Below are positions 6,343 through 8,232 of a stretch of 8,232 nt of DNA, piece by piece. Source of the stretch: Lentzea aerocolonigenes (GTDB lineage: Bacteria; Actinomycetota; Actinomycetes; Mycobacteriales; Pseudonocardiaceae). The position numbers were made by a program, and so were the translations under genes. How positions within the stretch are numbered: the first letter of the stretch is position 1; each line of letters starts with the position of its first letter. The stretch is from the NCBI RefSeq assembly GCF_000955955.1, contig NZ_JYJG01000560.1, positions 1-8,232 on the forward strand, written 5' to 3'. Under the pieces are notes generated by a model. It worked only from the letters and a program-made list of their open reading frames with translations. It had not been told where the DNA came from and did not search any database.

Positions 6343-6371
6343 TTGACAAAATAGTTTTGAACGTTCAAAGT
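6343..6371 (+). promoter_or_regulatory. Candidate promoter of the ArsR-SRPBCC operon
   Basis: A perfect TTGACA (6343-6348) is followed after 17 bp by CAAAGT (6366-6371; only 3 of 6 match). The predicted start would be 3-4 nt before the ATG at 6382, giving an almost leaderless message, which suits the absence of a Shine-Dalgarno site. The alternative -10 AATAGT (6350-6355) has no good -35 box. The stretch is strikingly AT-rich for this genome. Confidence 0.4.
6356..6369. repeat. Perfect 14 bp palindrome, candidate ArsR-type operator
   Basis: TTTGAACGTTCAAA is its own reverse complement. It lies between the TTGACA box and the ATG of the ArsR-type gene, overlapping the presumed -10 region, where a bound repressor would block transcription. 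Its position makes autoregulation by the adjacent winged-helix protein the simplest reading. Confidence 0.65.
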
Positions 6372-6381
6372 TGTTTTTGCG

Positions 6382-6924
6382 ATGAGAGACGTGATCTATC
6401 TGGACCGGATGGAGCAGGCCGAGACCCTGCTCAAGCCGCAGCGCGTGGAGGTGCTGCGGCAGCTCGCCGCGCCGCGCTCGTGCACCGAGGTCGCCGAGGT
6501 GCTCGACCAGACGCCGCAACGCGTGCACTACCACGTGAAACAGCTGGTCAAGGCCGGTCTGGCCACTCAGGTCGCCGAACGCAAGGTGCGCGGCGTCCAG
6601 GAAGGCCTCTACCAGGCCGTGGCGCGGTCGTACTGGCTGTCGCCGCGACTGGTCGGCCGGATCGGGTCGCGCGACGAACTGGCGCTGGGGCACCTCGTCG
6701 ACCTGGCCGAGCAGATCCAGGTCGACGTGGCGGCGCTGAACCGCGACTCCGAACTGCCGTCGGTGGGCGTGTCCGGCGAGATCCGCGTCCGGCCGGAAGA
6801 CCGTGCGCAGTTCCTCAGCGAGCTGCAGACGACGTTGCAGGACCTCTTCACCCGATACGGCGGCGCGGAAGGGGATGCGTTCCGCATCGCGCTCGCCTGC
6901 TACCCGAAGGGAGACAACCGATGA
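6382..6924 (+). CDS. ArsR-type winged helix-turn-helix regulator
   Basis: A 180-residue protein with an N-terminal winged helix: helix AETLLKPQRVEVLRQLA (13-29), helix-turn-helix SCTEVAEVLDQTPQRVHYHVKQLVKAGL (33-60), and a wing QVAERKVRGVQEGLYQAV (63-80). The YHVKQL recognition helix is typical of HTH_20/ArsR-like regulators. No ArsR metal-binding CxC motif is present, so metal sensing is not suggested. The C-terminal half (about 85-180) is helical with a short strand segment (SGEIRVRPEDRAQFLSEL, 131-148) and may bind a ligand or help dimerise. The ATG has no clear ribosome site. The stop overlaps the start of the SRPBCC gene (ATGA), so the two are coupled. It probably represses its own operon through the palindrome at 6356-6369. 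Confidence 0.9.
   Translation: MRDVIYLDRMEQAETLLKPQRVEVLRQLAAPRSCTEVAEVLDQTPQRVHYHVKQLVKAGLATQVAERKVRGVQEGLYQAVARSYWLSPRLVGRIGSRDELALGHLVDLAEQIQVDVAALNRDSELPSVGVSGEIRVRPEDRAQFLSELQTTLQDLFTRYGGAEGDAFRIALACYPKGDNR
6907..6913 (+). promoter_or_regulatory. Ribosome binding site of the SRPBCC gene
   Basis: AAGGGAG lies 7 nt upstream of the ATG at 6921. It fixes the start of the SRPBCC gene, whose reading frame otherwise stays open far upstream through the ArsR gene. Confidence 0.65.
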
Positions 6925-7793
6925 GCACCGGAGTTGTCCGCGTTCGCACGACCGCGCCCACGGCTCGGATCTACGAGGCCCTGACTTCTGCGGAGGGCCT
7001 GCGGACGTGGCTGGCCGAGCACGCCGCGGTCGACCTCGACCAGGGGACGTTCGAGTTCTGGGGCCGCTACACGCCGGACGGTGAGCGTGGCCGGCAGAAG
7101 CTTCTGAGCGCCGACGACACGTCGGTGAGCTTCTCGTGGTTCCTGTTCGACGAGGAGTACACGGTCACGCTGGGGATCGAGCAACGCGACGGCGAGACGC
7201 TGATCGCGATGACGCAGTCCCCGTACCCGTCGTGGGGCGAGGCCATGGGCGACGAGCGCAAGGAGATCGTGCAGACGTTCTGGGCGCTGACGCTGGCGAA
7301 CCTGGTCGAGCACCTCGAAGGCAGGCCGGTGTTCGGGTTCTGCGACTTCACGACGCCAGAGCAGCGGTTCGAGACCGACATCGCGGCGACCCCCCAGGCC
7401 ATCATCGACGCACTCACGGATCCCGACGCGTTCGCGCGGTGGTTCGGGACCCGGATGGAGATCGAGCCGTACGTCGGCGGCCGGTGGACGATGGGAAGCC
7501 TCGAGACCGACGAGTCCCCGGCGAAGATCGTCGCGCTCGACTCCGAGCACTTCAAGCTGGAGTTCCCGCACGGGATGGTGGCGTCCTGGGAGCTCAAGGG
7601 CTCGGAGGGCAAGACGCGGCTGACGTTCGTGCAGAGCGGGTTCGACGCCGGCAACCCGTCCTACGGGTCGTGGATGGGTTGGCTCAGCGGGTTCGCCGAC
7701 CTGAAGCGGATGCTGGAGCTGCCCGACTGGCGTCCGATGTGGCATTCGTTCGACGTCCCCGGTTTGCCCGATGGCGTTCTCACTCTTGAATAA
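6921..7793 (+). CDS. Tandem SRPBCC/AHSA1-domain protein
   Basis: A 290-residue protein made of two START-like (AHSA1, activator of Hsp90 ATPase homologue) domains. The first (about 5-136) begins VVRVRTTAPTARIYEALTSAEGLRTWLAEHA; the second (about 148-268) begins RFETDIAATPQAIIDALTDPDAFARWFG and has the family's GGRWTMGS and WELK...TRLTFVQSGF patterns. Both keep the typical GWxxxLxxL-like end (EIVQTFWALTLANLVEHLEG; YGSWMGWLSGFADLKRMLEL). The fold forms a deep hydrophobic pocket, so ligand binding is likely; the true substrate is unknown. Pairing with an ArsR-type regulator through an ATGA overlap is a common actinomycete arrangement. No signal peptide or membrane segment is present. Followed by a terminator-like hairpin. 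Confidence 0.92.
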   Translation: MSTGVVRVRTTAPTARIYEALTSAEGLRTWLAEHAAVDLDQGTFEFWGRYTPDGERGRQKLLSADDTSVSFSWFLFDEEYTVTLGIEQRDGETLIAMTQSPYPSWGEAMGDERKEIVQTFWALTLANLVEHLEGRPVFGFCDFTTPEQRFETDIAATPQAIIDALTDPDAFARWFGTRMEIEPYVGGRWTMGSLETDESPAKIVALDSEHFKLEFPHGMVASWELKGSEGKTRLTFVQSGFDAGNPSYGSWMGWLSGFADLKRMLELPDWRPMWHSFDVPGLPDGVLTLE

Positions 7794-7805
7794 TCGGGCG
7801 TGAAA

Positions 7806-7852
7806 CAGGCGGGTGAGAGTCAGATCATTCGGCCCTCACCCGTTTGCGCCTG
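7806..7852 (+). terminator. Terminator-like hairpin after the SRPBCC gene
   Basis: Starting 12 bp after the stop, CGGGTGAG (7810-7817) pairs perfectly with CTCACCCG (7835-7842). Alternatively GGTGAG/CTCACC plus the outer CAGGCG (7806-7811)/CGCCTG (7847-7852) form a 12 bp stem with a 6 nt bulge. The loop is about 17 nt and there is no real T-run, only TTTC at 7855-7858. This probably ends the ArsR-SRPBCC transcript. Confidence 0.5.
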
Positions 7853-7887
7853 GCTTTCATCGGCGAAGGCTCGATAACTTCGGACAC

Positions 7888-7965
7888 GTGCCTGCTTCAG
7901 CCCGAGTCACCGTCGCTGCTCTGCTGATCGCCTTCTCGGTGACGGCGTCGATCCTGTTCAGCTAG
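7888..7965 (+). CDS. Possible 25-residue hydrophobic small protein
   Basis: A GTG-started frame encodes 25 residues with a basic N-terminus (one Arg) and a hydrophobic stretch VTVAALLIAFSVTASILF that could span a membrane. There is no Shine-Dalgarno site; GATAAC (7873-7878) is placed about right for a -10 box giving a nearly leaderless message, but no -35 box is clear. Its TAG stop shares the tetranucleotide CTAG with the stop of the converging membrane protein gene. It is short enough to occur by chance, so treat it as a candidate only; it could instead be the remnant of a longer gene. Confidence 0.3.
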   Translation: MPASARVTVAALLIAFSVTASILFS

Positions 7966-8232
7966 AACCAGGCCATGACCATGGCCGGTGAGGCCGCGAG
8001 GAAGCTGAACCTCGCGAAGCGGCCCACCAGACCGGTCGCCACGAACATCACCGTGGACATGCCCGCGAGCCCGGCCAGCACGCTCGTCGCCATGAACGGC
8101 GGCACACCCACCAACGCGCTGACGGCGTGCGTGCCGGCCATCCAGTTCGGATGCGCCTTGCACTTCACGTGGATCCAGTCGCCCCAGCGGTGCATGCGGG
8201 TGCCGGGCCCGAACCAGCGGGCGAGCTTGGAC
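7962..8232 (-). CDS. Membrane protein, 3' part only (start beyond the window)
   Basis: The frame is open from the window edge to TAG at 7962-7964, giving 89 visible residues; the start lies beyond 8232, and the ATG at 8195 is internal because in-frame coding (KLARWFGPGTR) continues before it. After an amphipathic, Trp/His-rich part (MHRWGDWIHVKCKAHPNW) come two likely membrane helices: about HAVSALVGVPPFMATSVLAGLAGM and STVMFVATGLVGRFARFSFLAA. The VGVPPF and GRFARF patterns resemble small YqaA/SNARE-associated (VTT-like) membrane proteins, but the match is from memory and weak. The C-terminus MAWF is short and hydrophobic. Function unknown. Confidence 0.7.
   Translation of the reverse strand, partial: SKLARWFGPGTRMHRWGDWIHVKCKAHPNWMAGTHAVSALVGVPPFMATSVLAGLAGMSTVMFVATGLVGRFARFSFLAASPAMVMAWF

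Noticed and set aside
6276..6920. Upstream extension of the SRPBCC frame through the ArsR gene
   Set aside because: The translated part is Arg/Gly/Pro/Ala-rich and overlaps the clear winged-helix gene; the ribosome site at 6907-6913 and the family boundary support the start at 6921.

Overview
This 8.2 kb window is chromosomal DNA of a high-GC actinomycete. The C3/G3-biased codon use, GTG and TTG starts, a ThyX very close to the mycobacterial enzyme, a membrane Ser/Thr kinase with an extracytoplasmic sensor, and a solo SUKH protein suggest a Pseudonocardiales-type genome (Lentzea, Saccharothrix or Actinosynnema-like). The genus is inferred, not proven. No tRNA, rRNA, CRISPR array, insertion sequence or phage gene was seen.

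Layout. (1) Positions 21-2643, minus strand: thyX (FAD-dependent thymidylate synthase), a small ACT-domain protein 5 bp behind it, then a Ser/Thr protein kinase with one membrane span and a four-cysteine outer domain. (2) Positions 2701-4112, plus strand, divergent from thyX: a ribbon-helix-helix (HicB/Arc-like) protein with a His-rich tail, followed almost without a gap by a DUF4097 beta-repeat protein. (3) Positions 4145-6255, minus strand, convergent with the pair: an aldo/keto reductase, a TetR regulator and a SUKH (SMI1/KNR4) protein, spaced like one operon. (4) Positions 6382-7793, plus strand, divergent from the reductase: an ArsR-type winged-helix regulator overlapping (ATGA) a double-domain SRPBCC/AHSA1 protein. 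(5) Positions 7794-8232: a terminator-like hairpin, a possible 25-residue hydrophobic ORF, and the 3' part of a membrane protein gene on the minus strand that runs off the window.

How the parts fit. The 126 bp between the reductase and the ArsR gene holds two perfect dyads, an inverted repeat with 14 bp arms (6295-6328) and a 14 bp palindrome (6356-6369). These are natural candidate operators for the TetR and ArsR regulators encoded on either side. The 57 bp between thyX and the RHH gene appears to hold two back-to-back, nearly leaderless promoters and the 8-mer TGACGTCA, which recurs twice within the DUF4097 gene. The RHH-DUF4097 pair is the best candidate for a poorly described system. The reductase is odd in lacking the catalytic histidine of its family.
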